Positions 25,009-34,088 of a stretch of DNA of 64,000 nucleotides are shown one piece after another. The notes beneath the pieces were generated by a model. The model saw only the letters and a list, made by a program, of their open reading frames with translations. It was not told the DNA's origin and did not search any database. Every line of letters begins with the position of its first letter. Within the stretch, counting starts at the first letter, position 1. Source of the stretch: Bdellovibrio sp. ZAP7 (GTDB lineage: Bacteria; Bdellovibrionota; FAC87; UBA2466); the NCBI GenBank assembly GCA_945878405.1, contig CAMCTJ010000001.1, positions 222,708 to 286,707 of the forward strand, written 5' to 3'. Made by a program: the position numbers and the translations under genes.

Positions 25009-26865
25009 TTGTTTTCGGATTCGACATTAAACGAAATTCGAAGCCGCTGCGATATTGTCGATGTCATTGGCCGCTACGTTTCCCTAAAAAAAAGCGGGCA
25101 GGGCTATCAAGGTCTTTGTCCTTTTCACAACGAAAAGACCCCTTCCTTTCATGTACACCCGGCGAAGCAGGTTTACCGATGTTTTGGTGGTTGCGCGAAG
25201 GGCGGAAATGTTTTCACTTTTATCATGGAACACGATGGTCTTTCATTTCCCGAAGCGGTTAGAAAACTTGCTGGAGAGGTGGGAGTCCGAATAGAAGAAG
25301 ACAAAAATTTTGTCAGACAATCCCCGAAGCCCATTTCTGAAAGCCAGGTGCGCGCATCCAAAGCCTTGGAACTCGCAGCAAAATATTTTAATCACCTTCT
25401 CGCCCAGAACAAAGAATATGCTTTTGCGCTTAAGTATGTAGAAAATCGCGGCCTCACAAAAAAGTCGATTGAGAAATTTCGCTTGGGGGTCGCCCCAGCT
25501 GGCTGGAACACACTCATCCAGTTCATGACGAAGCGAGGATTTACTTGGGAAGATCTGCTCTCGGCTGGTTTGGTTGTTCCCAAAGAAGACTCTAAATACA
25601 AAGGCTACGATCGTTTCCGAGAACGCCTCATGTTCCCCATCACTGATAAGAACGGACAAGTGGTTGGGTTTGGAGCACGCGCTTTAAAAGAAGGCGACGA
25701 ACCCAAGTACTTAAATTCACCCGACACACCTTTATTTAATAAGAGCAAAATTCTCTACGGTCTTTCTGAAAATCAGCGCGATATCCGATTGAAAGGGGAA
25801 GCCTTGGTCGTCGAAGGCTATATGGATGTCGTGGGGCTTTACGAAGCAGGGGTTTCCAACGCCATAGCCCCCATGGGAACTGCTCTTACCGTCGAGCACT
25901 GTCGAGAAATAAAATCTCTGACTCAAAAAGTAGTTACTATATTTGATCCAGATGCCGCTGGAATCAGCGCTTGGCATCGAAGCATGCCGATTTTTTTAGA
26001 AACGGGTCTTTTTGCAAAAGACGTGTCACTGCCAGACGGCTTAGACCCAGATGAGTTTGTAAAAAAAGCCGGGGCTGAAAAGTTTTACGAGCTCTGTGAC
26101 AAAGCTCCCCAACAAATTACTAAGTATTTAAAGGAAATTGCGGATAAAGGGGTATTGGGGGAAAAAGATAGAGGCCGATACTTACAAGAACTGATTCCCA
26201 TTCTGGTTGCGAGTCGCCGTCTCCCTGACAAAGGAGCTGTGCTTTGGGACGACGTTTCGAGACTCCTCGCCATTTCTTTTGATGCGATAAAAAAGCTGGT
26301 GCAGGAGTCTCCTTCGCGAATCACAGCCCCTACGCCCGCGCCTGTTACAACACAAAATCGACCCACACCCACGCGCAAAGATATTCGACAGAAAAAGTTT
26401 CCTCTGGACTGGGAATTTTTTAAGGGCGCTCTGAGATACCCGGAGGCTTTCTTAAGTTTTCCAAAGGAAGACTGGGTGGGCTTCCTCAAGGACCAAGAGC
26501 TTGAGGCCATTCTTCTTCGTCTTTGGGAAACGCAATCGGCTTCAAAGATGGTTGAAATTTTAGAAGAGCTCTCCAAATCCCAAACTTGTCCTGAGATTTT
26601 AGATGCGGTTTCAGAGCCTCTTTTAAAGGAAGTTGCATCCACCCCAAACGAGCCCCAATGGTTCGCGGAAGTCGCAAAACGGATCTCCGAAAGGCGTAAA
26701 AAGGCCCAAATTCATGGAATAGCTAATCAGGTTCGAATGAGCCAAAGATTAGGTGACGACCAGGAACAAATTAAGCTACTGGAACAATTGAGGAATTTGA
26801 GATCCGCCAGCGCCCCCACCCCCCAAGAACCCACTAGTCCAAAAACCGGTCCCCAGGACCATTGA
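25009..26865 (+). CDS. dnaG: DNA primase
   Basis: Primase that makes RNA primers for replication. The N-terminal zinc domain has CPFHNEKTPSF and then YRCFGGCAKGGNVFTF, where the Cys pair is spaced by three residues rather than the usual two. The TOPRIM core includes LVVEGYMDVVGLYEAGV (catalytic Glu) and VTIFDPDAAGISAW (Asp-x-Asp), around residues 263-325. The C-terminal 190 residues carry the helicase-binding domain. 618 residues is normal. The start is TTG 25009. It precedes rpoD by 78 bases, in the MMS operon order. Confidence 0.95.
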   Translation: MFSDSTLNEIRSRCDIVDVIGRYVSLKKSGQGYQGLCPFHNEKTPSFHVHPAKQVYRCFGGCAKGGNVFTFIMEHDGLSFPEAVRKLAGEVGVRIEEDKNFVRQSPKPISESQVRASKALELAAKYFNHLLAQNKEYAFALKYVENRGLTKKSIEKFRLGVAPAGWNTLIQFMTKRGFTWEDLLSAGLVVPKEDSKYKGYDRFRERLMFPITDKNGQVVGFGARALKEGDEPKYLNSPDTPLFNKSKILYGLSENQRDIRLKGEALVVEGYMDVVGLYEAGVSNAIAPMGTALTVEHCREIKSLTQKVVTIFDPDAAGISAWHRSMPIFLETGLFAKDVSLPDGLDPDEFVKKAGAEKFYELCDKAPQQITKYLKEIADKGVLGEKDRGRYLQELIPILVASRRLPDKGAVLWDDVSRLLAISFDAIKKLVQESPSRITAPTPAPVTTQNRPTPTRKDIRQKKFPLDWEFFKGALRYPEAFLSFPKEDWVGFLKDQELEAILLRLWETQSASKMVEILEELSKSQTCPEILDAVSEPLLKEVASTPNEPQWFAEVAKRISERRKKAQIHGIANQVRMSQRLGDDQEQIKLLEQLRNLRSASAPTPQEPTSPKTGPQDH

Positions 26866-26943
26866 AACCCCGCACAAGCAGTGATACAAATCTGAACTTA
26901 TTTTGAAAATGCGGGAGCCTGCTCTAAAAGGAGTAATAACGCG

Positions 26944-28800
26944 ATGCCGAAGATCGACAAGAAAAAAGAACTTCAAAAGCTAGTTGTACTCGGAAAAGAA
27001 AAAGGTTTTTTAACTTACGAAGAAATCAACGACGCCCTTCCTGAAGAAATTTCTGAAAGCGATTCGATTGATGAAGTGATGACGCTTTTAGAAGACAATG
27101 ACATTGAAATCGTTGAAAACGAAAAACAATTTAAACAAGCCAAAAAACAAGTAGCAGCAGACAAAGAAGAGCTGGAAAAAGAAGACACGCTCAGTCGCGG
27201 GCTCGACCCAGTTCGTTTGTATCTGAAAAAAATGGGTTCGGTTGCCCTTCTGACTCGCGAAGGTGAAATTGAAATTGCAAAGCGAATCGAAGATGGCGAA
27301 GCCGAAGTTCTTGATGTGATTTTAAACTCCTCCATGGGCGTAAAAGAATTTTTGGCCATTGGAGATAAAATTGAAAAGGGCAAACTCCGAGCAAGAGACG
27401 TTCTGCGAGGTGCGGAAAGCGAAGGGGAAAGCAGCGAAGAAGAAGATGCTTCCGCTGAGCCTTCTACTGAAGCAGCCGTAGCTGTGGCTGTAGCCGGAGA
27501 GGAAGAAGAATCCGAAGAGCGAGATCCTGGCTCTACATTGGTCGGCGGACTGAACGAAGGGGAAGCTCGAACCAAAATTCTTGAAGGCATGGCGCTTGTT
27601 CGCTCCTTTGAAAAGATTTTGAGTGGAGTTGAAGCAAAGCTCTTGAAGTCTGGGCTTAATCCCGAAGAAAGAAAAAAGCTTCGCGAAAAACTCGCTTCAA
27701 ACCGAAAAAAGATTGTAGATGTTTTTCAAGACATCAACTTCAATCGAAAAACTATTAATAAGATTGTTGCTAAGTTTAAACAGCAAGTCAGCCGAATCGA
27801 AGAAGCTGAAAGAGAAGTGTACGGGGCTTTGAGAAAAGTCGGCACCGATCAAATTGGGAAATTCAGAAATCTTCTTAAAGACGCAAAGAAGAATAAGAAA
27901 ATCGAAGAACAAGTACAAGCTAAGTACAACTTGGATTACCAAGGCCTCTTGGAAATTGAGCACATCATCAACTTGGCTGCCGAGAAAATTGATGTGGTTG
28001 AAAAAGAAGCTAATTTGCGTGCCCGAGAACTTAAGGACATGTACGAAGCGATTGTCGCCGGAGAACAAAAGTCGGACATCGCTAAAGCAGAGCTGGTAGA
28101 AGCCAACCTAAGATTGGTTGTTTCTATTGCAAAAAAGTACACCAATCGTGGGTTGCAGTTTCTTGACCTGATTCAAGAAGGAAATATTGGTTTGATGAAG
28201 GCCGTGGACAAGTTTGAGTATCGAAGAGGATACAAATTCTCTACCTATGCTACTTGGTGGATTCGCCAAGCCATCACCCGTGCGATTGCAGATCAGGCTC
28301 GAACTATCCGTATCCCAGTCCACATGATTGAGACCATCAATAAACTCATTCGAACTTCACGGTATTTAGTACAGGAATTAGGTCGCGAACCCACACCTGA
28401 AGAAATCGCTGAGAAAATGGAAATGCCGGTGGATAAGGTTCGAAAAGTTCTTAAAATCGCAAAAGAGCCTATTTCACTCGAAACTCCGATTGGTGAAGAC
28501 GAAGATTCTCACTTGGGCGATTTCATCGAAGACAAAGCCATGCTGTCACCTTCCGATGCAGTGACCAACGTAAACCTCTCTGAACAAACTCGTAAGGTCC
28601 TTGCGACTCTGACGACTCGTGAAGAGAAAGTTTTACGTATGCGCTTTGGTATCGGGGAAGCTTCTGACCATACTCTAGAAGAAGTGGGACAAGACTTTAA
28701 CGTGACCCGTGAGCGTATTCGTCAGATTGAAGCGAAAGCGCTACGAAAACTTCGACATCCAAGCCGAAGCAAGCGCCTAAAGGCTTTCATAGAGAACTAA
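26944..28800 (+). CDS. rpoD: RNA polymerase primary sigma factor
   Basis: Sigma-70 type housekeeping factor. Region 1.1 (residues 1-90) and a long acidic non-conserved region with runs of Glu and Ala (residues about 150-200) precede region 2, which starts near 383: [67 protein letters not shown], with the -10 recognition helix. Region 3 has [13 protein letters not shown]. Region 4 near 555 reads [15 protein letters not shown] and ends with [20 protein letters not shown] for -35 recognition. ATG 26944 is preceded by AAAAGGAG. The tRNA gene starts 19 bases after the stop. Confidence 0.96.
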   Translation: MPKIDKKKELQKLVVLGKEKGFLTYEEINDALPEEISESDSIDEVMTLLEDNDIEIVENEKQFKQAKKQVAADKEELEKEDTLSRGLDPVRLYLKKMGSVALLTREGEIEIAKRIEDGEAEVLDVILNSSMGVKEFLAIGDKIEKGKLRARDVLRGAESEGESSEEEDASAEPSTEAAVAVAVAGEEEESEERDPGSTLVGGLNEGEARTKILEGMALVRSFEKILSGVEAKLLKSGLNPEERKKLREKLASNRKKIVDVFQDINFNRKTINKIVAKFKQQVSRIEEAEREVYGALRKVGTDQIGKFRNLLKDAKKNKKIEEQVQAKYNLDYQGLLEIEHIINLAAEKIDVVEKEANLRARELKDMYEAIVAGEQKSDIAKAELVEANLRLVVSIAKKYTNRGLQFLDLIQEGNIGLMKAVDKFEYRRGYKFSTYATWWIRQAITRAIADQARTIRIPVHMIETINKLIRTSRYLVQELGREPTPEEIAEKMEMPVDKVRKVLKIAKEPISLETPIGEDEDSHLGDFIEDKAMLSPSDAVTNVNLSEQTRKVLATLTTREEKVLRMRFGIGEASDHTLEEVGQDFNVTRERIRQIEAKALRKLRHPSRSKRLKAFIEN

Positions 28801-28819
28801 AATTTCTCGGTGCTATGGG

Positions 28820-28896
28820 GGGCCCATAGCTCAGTTGGTTAGAGCAGTCGGCTCATAACCGATAGGTCCCAGGTTCAAGTCCTGGTGGGCCCACCA
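28820..28896 (+). tRNA. tRNA with CAU anticodon (probably Met; Ile2 possible)
   Basis: GGGCCCA acceptor, D arm GCTCAGTTGGTTAGAGC, anticodon stem-loop GTCGGCTCATAACCGAT giving CAU, T arm CAGGTTCAAGTCCTG, acceptor TGGGCCC, discriminator A and an encoded CCA (28894-28896). All stems pair. CAU is used by elongator tRNA-Met, initiator tRNA, and the lysidine-modified Ile2 tRNA; the A-U-free start GGG/CCC acceptor and lack of an initiator-type C1-A72 mismatch make initiator unlikely. Met versus Ile2 cannot be decided by eye. Confidence 0.93.
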
Positions 28897-28961
28897 CAAA
28901 CTTTTTCGATGAGTTCCCTGGCACACCCGTTGCTTCCGTTAGCGCCCAGCGAGGTGCGGGC

Positions 28962-29408
28962 ATGTTGCGGGCGTTGTTCCTGATTGTTTTCCTAATAAAC
29001 TCAGTTTCCTTTGGTTCCGTTTGTCTCTCCCACGAAAAAGCAGTCCTTCCTAAGTTTATGAAGGGTAAGACTTTTGTCTCGGGAGCGCCTCTTTTAGTAA
29101 AAGTTTCGCAAGCAAAGAAGGCAGGGCCCGAACACTGTACTTCCTCGACAAACGAGCTGGGTTGGCAAACCTTAACGTATTCCTTTCCGGAACGCCTGCC
29201 GTTGAAAGTCAGTCTCTACTCTTCAACGCTGGGAAGTCTTCTCTGGAAAAGTGAGCGAAGCTTTTCCCTCTCCAAAATCACCCTTCTTAAAAAACAAGGG
29301 GATAAAGAGATTTATCATTGTGAAATAGAGGATCCGAAGTCGAAACTGGTTTATGAGTTCTTACTCAATTTAGAAAATTCGGATACTCGTCTTCGAGTAA
29401 AGCCCTAA
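28962..29408 (+). CDS. Small exported protein of unknown function
   Basis: 148 residues: signal peptide MLRALFLIVFLINSVSFGSV, then a compact domain with three Cys (one near the cleavage site, one in AGPEHCTSS, one in YHCEIEDP) that could form a disulphide. The rest is beta-like (LPLKVSLYSSTLGSLLW). No family recognised. The ATG overlaps no neighbour; it is 65 bases after the tRNA. Spacing to the next gene is 204 bases. Confidence 0.55.
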   Translation: MLRALFLIVFLINSVSFGSVCLSHEKAVLPKFMKGKTFVSGAPLLVKVSQAKKAGPEHCTSSTNELGWQTLTYSFPERLPLKVSLYSSTLGSLLWKSERSFSLSKITLLKKQGDKEIYHCEIEDPKSKLVYEFLLNLENSDTRLRVKP

Positions 29409-29612
29409 GTTTTAGCCGTAGCCTCTCTGTATTCTCCTTAAACCCCTAAGATCCTTTCAAAAAGATGCCTGTATAAGATCTTTACAGCCTCTTGTTTCTC
29501 CCTGCGTGTTTTGACAGTTGAAGAGTCCATTCCCATACCAAAAATCTGAAATGGCTTAGATTCTTAGAGTGGTCCCTTTCTTGCTCTTAAACGCCCCAAC
29601 GGGGGACGGTAC
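29409..29612 (+). other. Non-coding spacer with a weak promoter-like element
   Basis: A perfect TTGACA lies at 29511-29516, but the best -10 at the right distance (CATACC, 29534-29539) matches only three of six bases, so it is a weak candidate at best. A short repeat pair GCCCC/GGGGG is close to the next start. No gene or RNA could be supported. Confidence 0.25.
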
Positions 29613-30074
29613 ATGACAAAGCCTGCTTTTCTTTTTCTCTGTCTTTTCTTGCTCTCTTTGAATGCCCACGGGGAACACGCTTTTCAAAAAGACAATATGA
29701 TTCGTGGGTGGGCTGGCCGAAAAGACCGAGTTCAGGAAAATTTTGAGTGGGAAGTAAAAGATATTCGCTCGAAACTTGAAGATGCTTCGGCCCTGACAGA
29801 TGAAGAGCTAAAAAAACTTTTGGAACGCGTTCAAAAGCTTCGAGCAGTCCAGGAGGTTTTCAAACAGCAGGCAGAAAAGCTTCAAGTAGACGAAGAAGTG
29901 AGTGCCGTAAACAAAGCCCGCTTGCCGGGATTAATCAAAATCTATGATGAAAGACTTGCGACTGCCCAGAAGCTTTCCTTGGAAGTTTTGCAGAAACAAC
30001 TTCAAGCAAATCAAAGAAAAAGTCAGCGGCCGTTTGTGGAGGCAGGCCAGAGCGAGCTAACTTTTTCTTATTAA
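29613..30074 (+). CDS. Exported coiled-coil protein of unknown function
   Basis: Signal peptide (MTKPAFLFLCLFLLSLNAHGEHA), then about 130 residues that are highly charged and helical: DASALTDEELKKLLERVQKLRAVQEVFKQQAEKLQVDEE suggests a coiled coil. A terminal aromatic stretch (SELTFSY) is present. Cys-free after the signal. Not recognised. The downstream thioredoxin gene starts after 20 bases, so these genes up to 31,773 may be an operon of envelope proteins. Confidence 0.55.
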   Translation: MTKPAFLFLCLFLLSLNAHGEHAFQKDNMIRGWAGRKDRVQENFEWEVKDIRSKLEDASALTDEELKKLLERVQKLRAVQEVFKQQAEKLQVDEEVSAVNKARLPGLIKIYDERLATAQKLSLEVLQKQLQANQRKSQRPFVEAGQSELTFSY

Positions 30075-30094
30075 AACGAAAGGAATATTACGCC

Positions 30095-30595
30095 ATGAAT
30101 AGTATTCACTTTGCATTGCTCTTTACTTTTATTTCCTTGAGTCATCCCAGTATAGCTGGGACCCCCGGCCTTCATTCGGGTCCAGGGAAGGAGCCGACTT
30201 TGGATGGCCGCCCGGAAGAAGGTAAGACAATCGAGCAGAATGGGGAGCCTGTGGAAATCCCCACCGATATCACTTCAATCGACGCTCTCCGAAAGTGGCT
30301 TCAGCGGTTTCCAGAAGAAGAAGTGGTCATCAAAATGGGAGCGACTTGGTGCGGGCCCTGCCGAGACCTTCATCCCGAGATTGAAAAGCTTGCTAAGAAA
30401 CAAATAGGAAAGCTGAAATTTTTAACCATCGACATCGATAACAACCCGATGTTGGCCAAGCTACTATCTCCGAGGGGGATGGTGCCTGCGGTTGTAACAC
30501 TCAAAAACGATGGCAAGAGCACACCCTCTCAACCCCTCATTGGATTTAAAGTGAATCAACCATCACCCATTGGGAATTGGCTAAAGACGAAATAA
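30095..30595 (+). CDS. Exported thioredoxin-fold protein
   Basis: A signal peptide (ALLFTFISLSHPSIAG) and a linker of about 40 residues lead to a thioredoxin domain with the active site MGATWCGPCRDLHPEIEKLAKK and a typical downstream LKFLTIDIDNNPMLAKLL and cis-Pro region MVPAVV. Periplasmic thiol-disulphide exchange is likely. The papain-fold gene starts two bases after the stop and has several Cys, including its nucleophile, so this protein could keep the partner folded or reduced. That link is inference from adjacency. Confidence 0.82.
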   Translation: MNSIHFALLFTFISLSHPSIAGTPGLHSGPGKEPTLDGRPEEGKTIEQNGEPVEIPTDITSIDALRKWLQRFPEEEVVIKMGATWCGPCRDLHPEIEKLAKKQIGKLKFLTIDIDNNPMLAKLLSPRGMVPAVVTLKNDGKSTPSQPLIGFKVNQPSPIGNWLKTK

Positions 30596-30597
30596 CC

Positions 30598-31773
30598 ATG
30601 AAGAAACTGCTCCTCATTTTGCTTTTAAGTTTTCAAGCCTGGGCCTTTCCAAGCCTCTGCATGAAGGCTTTTAAGAAGCTCACACCGGGAGAGTTGCGGT
30701 ACATTACGCCCGAATTTTTGAAAGCCCACACCCCCAAGTACTCTTTGGAAATCGATTACACAGCGGTTTCAGATCAATGTGCTTACGGAAGCTGTTGGTT
30801 ACACGCCAGGCTTTCACACATTGAGCAGGAGATGAAAAAAAGAACGGGCGAAGAAATCAAGCTTTCTCGTCATTACCTCATCGCCCAGTCTCTTTTGGAT
30901 AGAATCGATGCGGCCTTGGAGAGCCCGTCTTCTCCGATCTTCCAGGGCGGAAATGCTCATTACGCTGATGAGCTCGTAAAACGTTTTGGCGTTGTTCCCG
31001 ATCATCCAGAAATTTGGAAGCCTAGAGTCCAGTTTGAAAAATCGCCACATGGCGGGCGCCTGGTTTATTTCTTAAATGCGAGAGCCGCTAAGTTTCACCA
31101 AGACGCCAAAGACCTGACTATTGAGTCGAAAGCCTATTTGGACCTTCAAGACGAGGCCAGAAAGGACATGCGAGAAATTCTTAAGACTTATACGGGGCCG
31201 CTTCCCAAGAAATTTACCCTTGCTGATAAGACGTTAAGCCCAAAAAGCTTTTCGAAGATCCTCACTCAAGGTTACAACCCAAAACCACTTTGGGTATTTC
31301 CTGAAGTGGAACCCCTCAGTGGGAACTTAAAACGAGAAAGCTCGTTACAAGTCGCTGCTTTGCCAAGTTATGCTAAGTCATCGCGAGAATCGCTAGAGAA
31401 GATTGAAAAACGAATTATTAAAGCACTCCAAAATGGGCAAAGCGTTACCCTCTCCTACGAAAACAACACGCTTTTTGCGGATCGGGACACTGGAATTATG
31501 TCTATTAATGCGTTTGCAACGCCAGGAGGCTTTTCGCCGCCACCCCGACTTTATCGAGACGCCTTCATGAGCGGGAGCGGCCAACACGCAGTCGACATTG
31601 TGGGGGCAGATTTAGATTCAAATAGCCGAATCATTAAACTGAAAATTAAGAATTCCTGGGGTACCGAATCGGGAGATGGCGGCTTCTACCATATGTATCG
31701 GGACTACTTTGAAAACTTTGTAACCAGCATTTATGTTTCCGATTCTGAGGCTACGCGGCCTTCTCAGCCCTAA
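30598..31773 (+). CDS. Exported papain-fold (C1-type) cysteine peptidase
   Basis: Signal peptide MKKLLLILLLSFQAWA, then a C1-like domain. The nucleophile region DQCAYGSCWLHARLSHIEQ has the Gln of the oxyanion hole six residues before the Cys of GSCW. The catalytic His is in SGQHAVDIVGADLD, and the Asn in IKNSWGTESGDGGFY closes the triad. The order Cys-His-Asn is intact and the NSWG motif is like bleomycin hydrolase/C1B. Residues 90-250 hold a large insertion. ATG 30598 begins the signal peptide and is 2 bases from the thioredoxin stop. Role could be proteolysis outside the cytoplasm; target unknown. Confidence 0.75.
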   Translation: MKKLLLILLLSFQAWAFPSLCMKAFKKLTPGELRYITPEFLKAHTPKYSLEIDYTAVSDQCAYGSCWLHARLSHIEQEMKKRTGEEIKLSRHYLIAQSLLDRIDAALESPSSPIFQGGNAHYADELVKRFGVVPDHPEIWKPRVQFEKSPHGGRLVYFLNARAAKFHQDAKDLTIESKAYLDLQDEARKDMREILKTYTGPLPKKFTLADKTLSPKSFSKILTQGYNPKPLWVFPEVEPLSGNLKRESSLQVAALPSYAKSSRESLEKIEKRIIKALQNGQSVTLSYENNTLFADRDTGIMSINAFATPGGFSPPPRLYRDAFMSGSGQHAVDIVGADLDSNSRIIKLKIKNSWGTESGDGGFYHMYRDYFENFVTSIYVSDSEATRPSQP

Positions 31774-31818
31774 GTTCTCCTTCCCAATTGACCCAGACTG
31801 ATCCAAGATAGAGTCCTC

Positions 31819-32544
31819 ATGAAAGCTCTTTATCTTTTTTTAAATGATCTCAAACGAATAGATGAAAAAGTCTTTCGCTTACGCCAGGAACTGGACCAAA
31901 TCCCCGTTGATTTGGCTGCACTGGATACCGAAATCGGCAAAAGTCTCGCAGGCTTTCAAGCGGTGAAAACCCAACACGATGATTTAGAGAAATCAGTAAG
32001 AAAGGCCGAGAGCGAGCTCAGAGAAAAAGAAGACTTCCTTCGAAAAGCTGAAAGCAAAATGATGGAAGTTAAAACGAATGAAGAATATAAGGCAGCCCAA
32101 AAAGAAAATGAGACCCACAAAGGCGAAAAAGAACAGCTCGAGGAAAGGGTGCTCGGGCTTCTCTCTGAACTCGAAGGTTTCAAGAAAACCGTAAAAGAAG
32201 CAGAAGGCGTTCATCAAAAACGTGCTGCTGAGCTGACCGAATCCAAAGGCAAGCTCCAAGAAGAGGGAAAAAGCATCCAGCGCTCTTATGAAGACCTCTT
32301 AGAAAAAAGAAAAGGGGTCCTTTCTCAAATGGATCCTAACACCAAGTCACTCTATGAAAAGGCAAGTCAGACCGTTAAGGGTGTTCCCATTTCAAAAATT
32401 GATAAGGGGATGTGTTGTTCCTGTAACGTCCGCATCCGTCCCCAGCTCTATAACGAAGTCCTAGGGTTTAAGGCGGTTCACCGTTGTCCCAGCTGCTATC
32501 GAATTCTCGTAGCACCAGTCGACGAAACTGAGGCCCTGTCTTAA
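31819..32544 (+). CDS. CT398/DUF164 zinc-ribbon coiled-coil protein
   Basis: About 180 residues of continuous coiled coil (from LNDLKRIDEKVFRLRQELDQIPVDLAALDTEI to SYEDLLEKRKGVL) and then a zinc ribbon with CCSC, the conserved NVRIRPQLYNEV stretch, and CPSC. This combination defines the C4-type zinc-ribbon DUF164 family; related proteins in Chlamydia bind secretion or sigma-factor components, but function is not established generally. The next gene (RNase HI) starts three bases later, a conserved-looking neighbourhood in many bacteria. Confidence 0.85.
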   Translation: MKALYLFLNDLKRIDEKVFRLRQELDQIPVDLAALDTEIGKSLAGFQAVKTQHDDLEKSVRKAESELREKEDFLRKAESKMMEVKTNEEYKAAQKENETHKGEKEQLEERVLGLLSELEGFKKTVKEAEGVHQKRAAELTESKGKLQEEGKSIQRSYEDLLEKRKGVLSQMDPNTKSLYEKASQTVKGVPISKIDKGMCCSCNVRIRPQLYNEVLGFKAVHRCPSCYRILVAPVDETEALS

Positions 32545-32546
32545 AA

Positions 32547-32954
32547 GTGAAAGGAAAGCACTTGATACTTTATTGTGATGGAGCCTCTCGCGGTAATCCA
32601 GGTCCCGGAGCTTACGGATTTGTCCTGATGCACGAAGAAGATGTCGTCTTTAGTCACGGAGCTCGGATGGGCGTAGTTACCAACAATGTGGCTGAATATG
32701 AAGGTCTTTTGAAGGGCCTAGAAAAGTCGATTGAGTTGGGAGCCACGGAACTCACCATCAAGAGCGACTCTCAACTTTTAGTAAGACAACTTAACGGCCA
32801 ATACAAAGTGAAAGCCCCACACATCATTCCTTTAGTTCAAAAGGCTAAGAAACTCTTGGTCCAGTTTAAGAAAGTGGAGATAACCCATATCCCCCGGGAA
32901 CAAAACTCCATGGCTGATGCACTGTGCAACGAAGCATTAGACCGGAGTCCGTGA
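32547..32954 (+). CDS. Ribonuclease HI-like protein
   Basis: Single-domain RNase H, which cuts the RNA strand of RNA-DNA hybrids. Catalytic carboxylates are in order: Asp of LYCDGASRGNPG, Glu of NVAEYEGL, Asp of IKSDSQLLVRQL and Asp of MADALCNEAL. The length (135) fits RnhA-like proteins and the SRGNPGPG turn is typical of this subgroup. Start is GTG 32547. ftsW begins 12 bases downstream, so it may be co-transcribed with the wall genes. Confidence 0.9.
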   Translation: MKGKHLILYCDGASRGNPGPGAYGFVLMHEEDVVFSHGARMGVVTNNVAEYEGLLKGLEKSIELGATELTIKSDSQLLVRQLNGQYKVKAPHIIPLVQKAKKLLVQFKKVEITHIPREQNSMADALCNEALDRSP

Positions 32955-32966
32955 TATTATTAAGTA

Positions 32967-34088
32967 ATGTCAGATAGATCCCCTCTTGAGAAGCAGCTCA
33001 TTACTTGTGTTGTTTTGTTTCTTCTTTTGGGACAAGTCATCTTGTTCAGCGCAACTGGAGTTCCCGCACTTCAAAGATACGGATCAGAATTTTATTTTGT
33101 GAGCCGACAAGCGGTTTCAGCTGTGTTGGGTTTTCTGCTCATGCTGTTTCTTTCCAAAGTGAGATATCAATTTTGGTTCAAGATAGCGTACGCACTTTTT
33201 GCGTTTGAAGTCCTCCTCGTGGCTGCAACGTTTATTCCCGGAGTAGGCCATCACGCACAAGGAGCTTCTCGATGGATTCGGTTTCAGGGTTTTTTACTTC
33301 AACCGAGTGAGCTCTCAAAAATCGTTGTTCCCCTTTTTGTAGCACGATTACTTGCTGAATCGAAATTGGAACCCTTCTCTACAAAAAAATTTCTGGGAGC
33401 CACCGCTTCGGTTTTGCTTTTGTTGGGGCTCATCTTCAAGCAGCCGGATCTGGGAACCACCACGCTTCTGGTGCTTGCCATGCTCGGAATGTTTTTCATT
33501 GCGGGATTAAGCCTCATGTACCTTTTTACCGGCGTTCTTCTCGGAGGAGCTGGGTTTGCTGCTGCTCTGATTCGCTATGAATACCGAAGAAAACGCGTTT
33601 TTGCTTTTTTGAATCCGTGGGCGGATCCCCAGGGATCCGGATTTCAAACCATACAAAGTTTTCTTTCATTTCACTCAGGTGGAATTTTTGGTTCCGGAAT
33701 TGGAAATGGAAACGCAAAACTTTTCTACCTCCCAGAAGTACACACCGACTTTATCTTTTCGTTAATTGGAGAAGAATTGGGTTTCATTGGGGCCGTTGTA
33801 GTGGTTGCTGTCTTTGCTTACTTTTCTTATCTTCTCTTTCGCACTTCGTTTAAAGCAGCCGATCGCTTTGCTTGCTACTTCGCTTTCGGACTCGCTTTCC
33901 TTTTGACAGCACAAGTTGCTGTTAATTTAGGAGGCGTAACTGGACTTCTGCCAATCAAAGGATTGCCTCTGCCTTTTATTTCTTGGGGGCGTTCCGCACT
34001 CATCGTCAATCTCTCCATGGTCGGAATCCTTCTCAACATTGTCAGGCAATCAGATCCTGAATCAGGAAGGGTCTCTTCCGAGTCATGA
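32967..34088 (+). CDS. ftsW: Lipid II polymerase FtsW
   Basis: SEDS-family glycosyltransferase for septal peptidoglycan. About ten hydrophobic segments are visible, starting with LITCVVLFLLLGQVILFSAT. Signature phrases are ASRWIRFQGFLLQPSELSKIVVPLF, GQPDLGTT-like KQPDLGTTTLLVLAML, and FSLIGEELGFIGA, with PIKGLPLPFISWGRSALIVNL at the end. 373 residues is normal. The stop overlaps murG by ATGA. The cluster begins here with ftsW and has no mraY, murD, murE or murF upstream. Confidence 0.93.
   Translation: MSDRSPLEKQLITCVVLFLLLGQVILFSATGVPALQRYGSEFYFVSRQAVSAVLGFLLMLFLSKVRYQFWFKIAYALFAFEVLLVAATFIPGVGHHAQGASRWIRFQGFLLQPSELSKIVVPLFVARLLAESKLEPFSTKKFLGATASVLLLLGLIFKQPDLGTTTLLVLAMLGMFFIAGLSLMYLFTGVLLGGAGFAAALIRYEYRRKRVFAFLNPWADPQGSGFQTIQSFLSFHSGGIFGSGIGNGNAKLFYLPEVHTDFIFSLIGEELGFIGAVVVVAVFAYFSYLLFRTSFKAADRFACYFAFGLAFLLTAQVAVNLGGVTGLLPIKGLPLPFISWGRSALIVNLSMVGILLNIVRQSDPESGRVSSES

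Noticed and set aside
27015..27590. Ser-rich minus-strand frame inside rpoD
   Set aside because: It mirrors the Glu/Lys-rich codons of rpoD; no start signal, low complexity.
29511..29539. TTGACA promoter-like element before the coiled-coil gene
   Set aside because: The -10 matches three of six bases only; kept as a weak note and not called.
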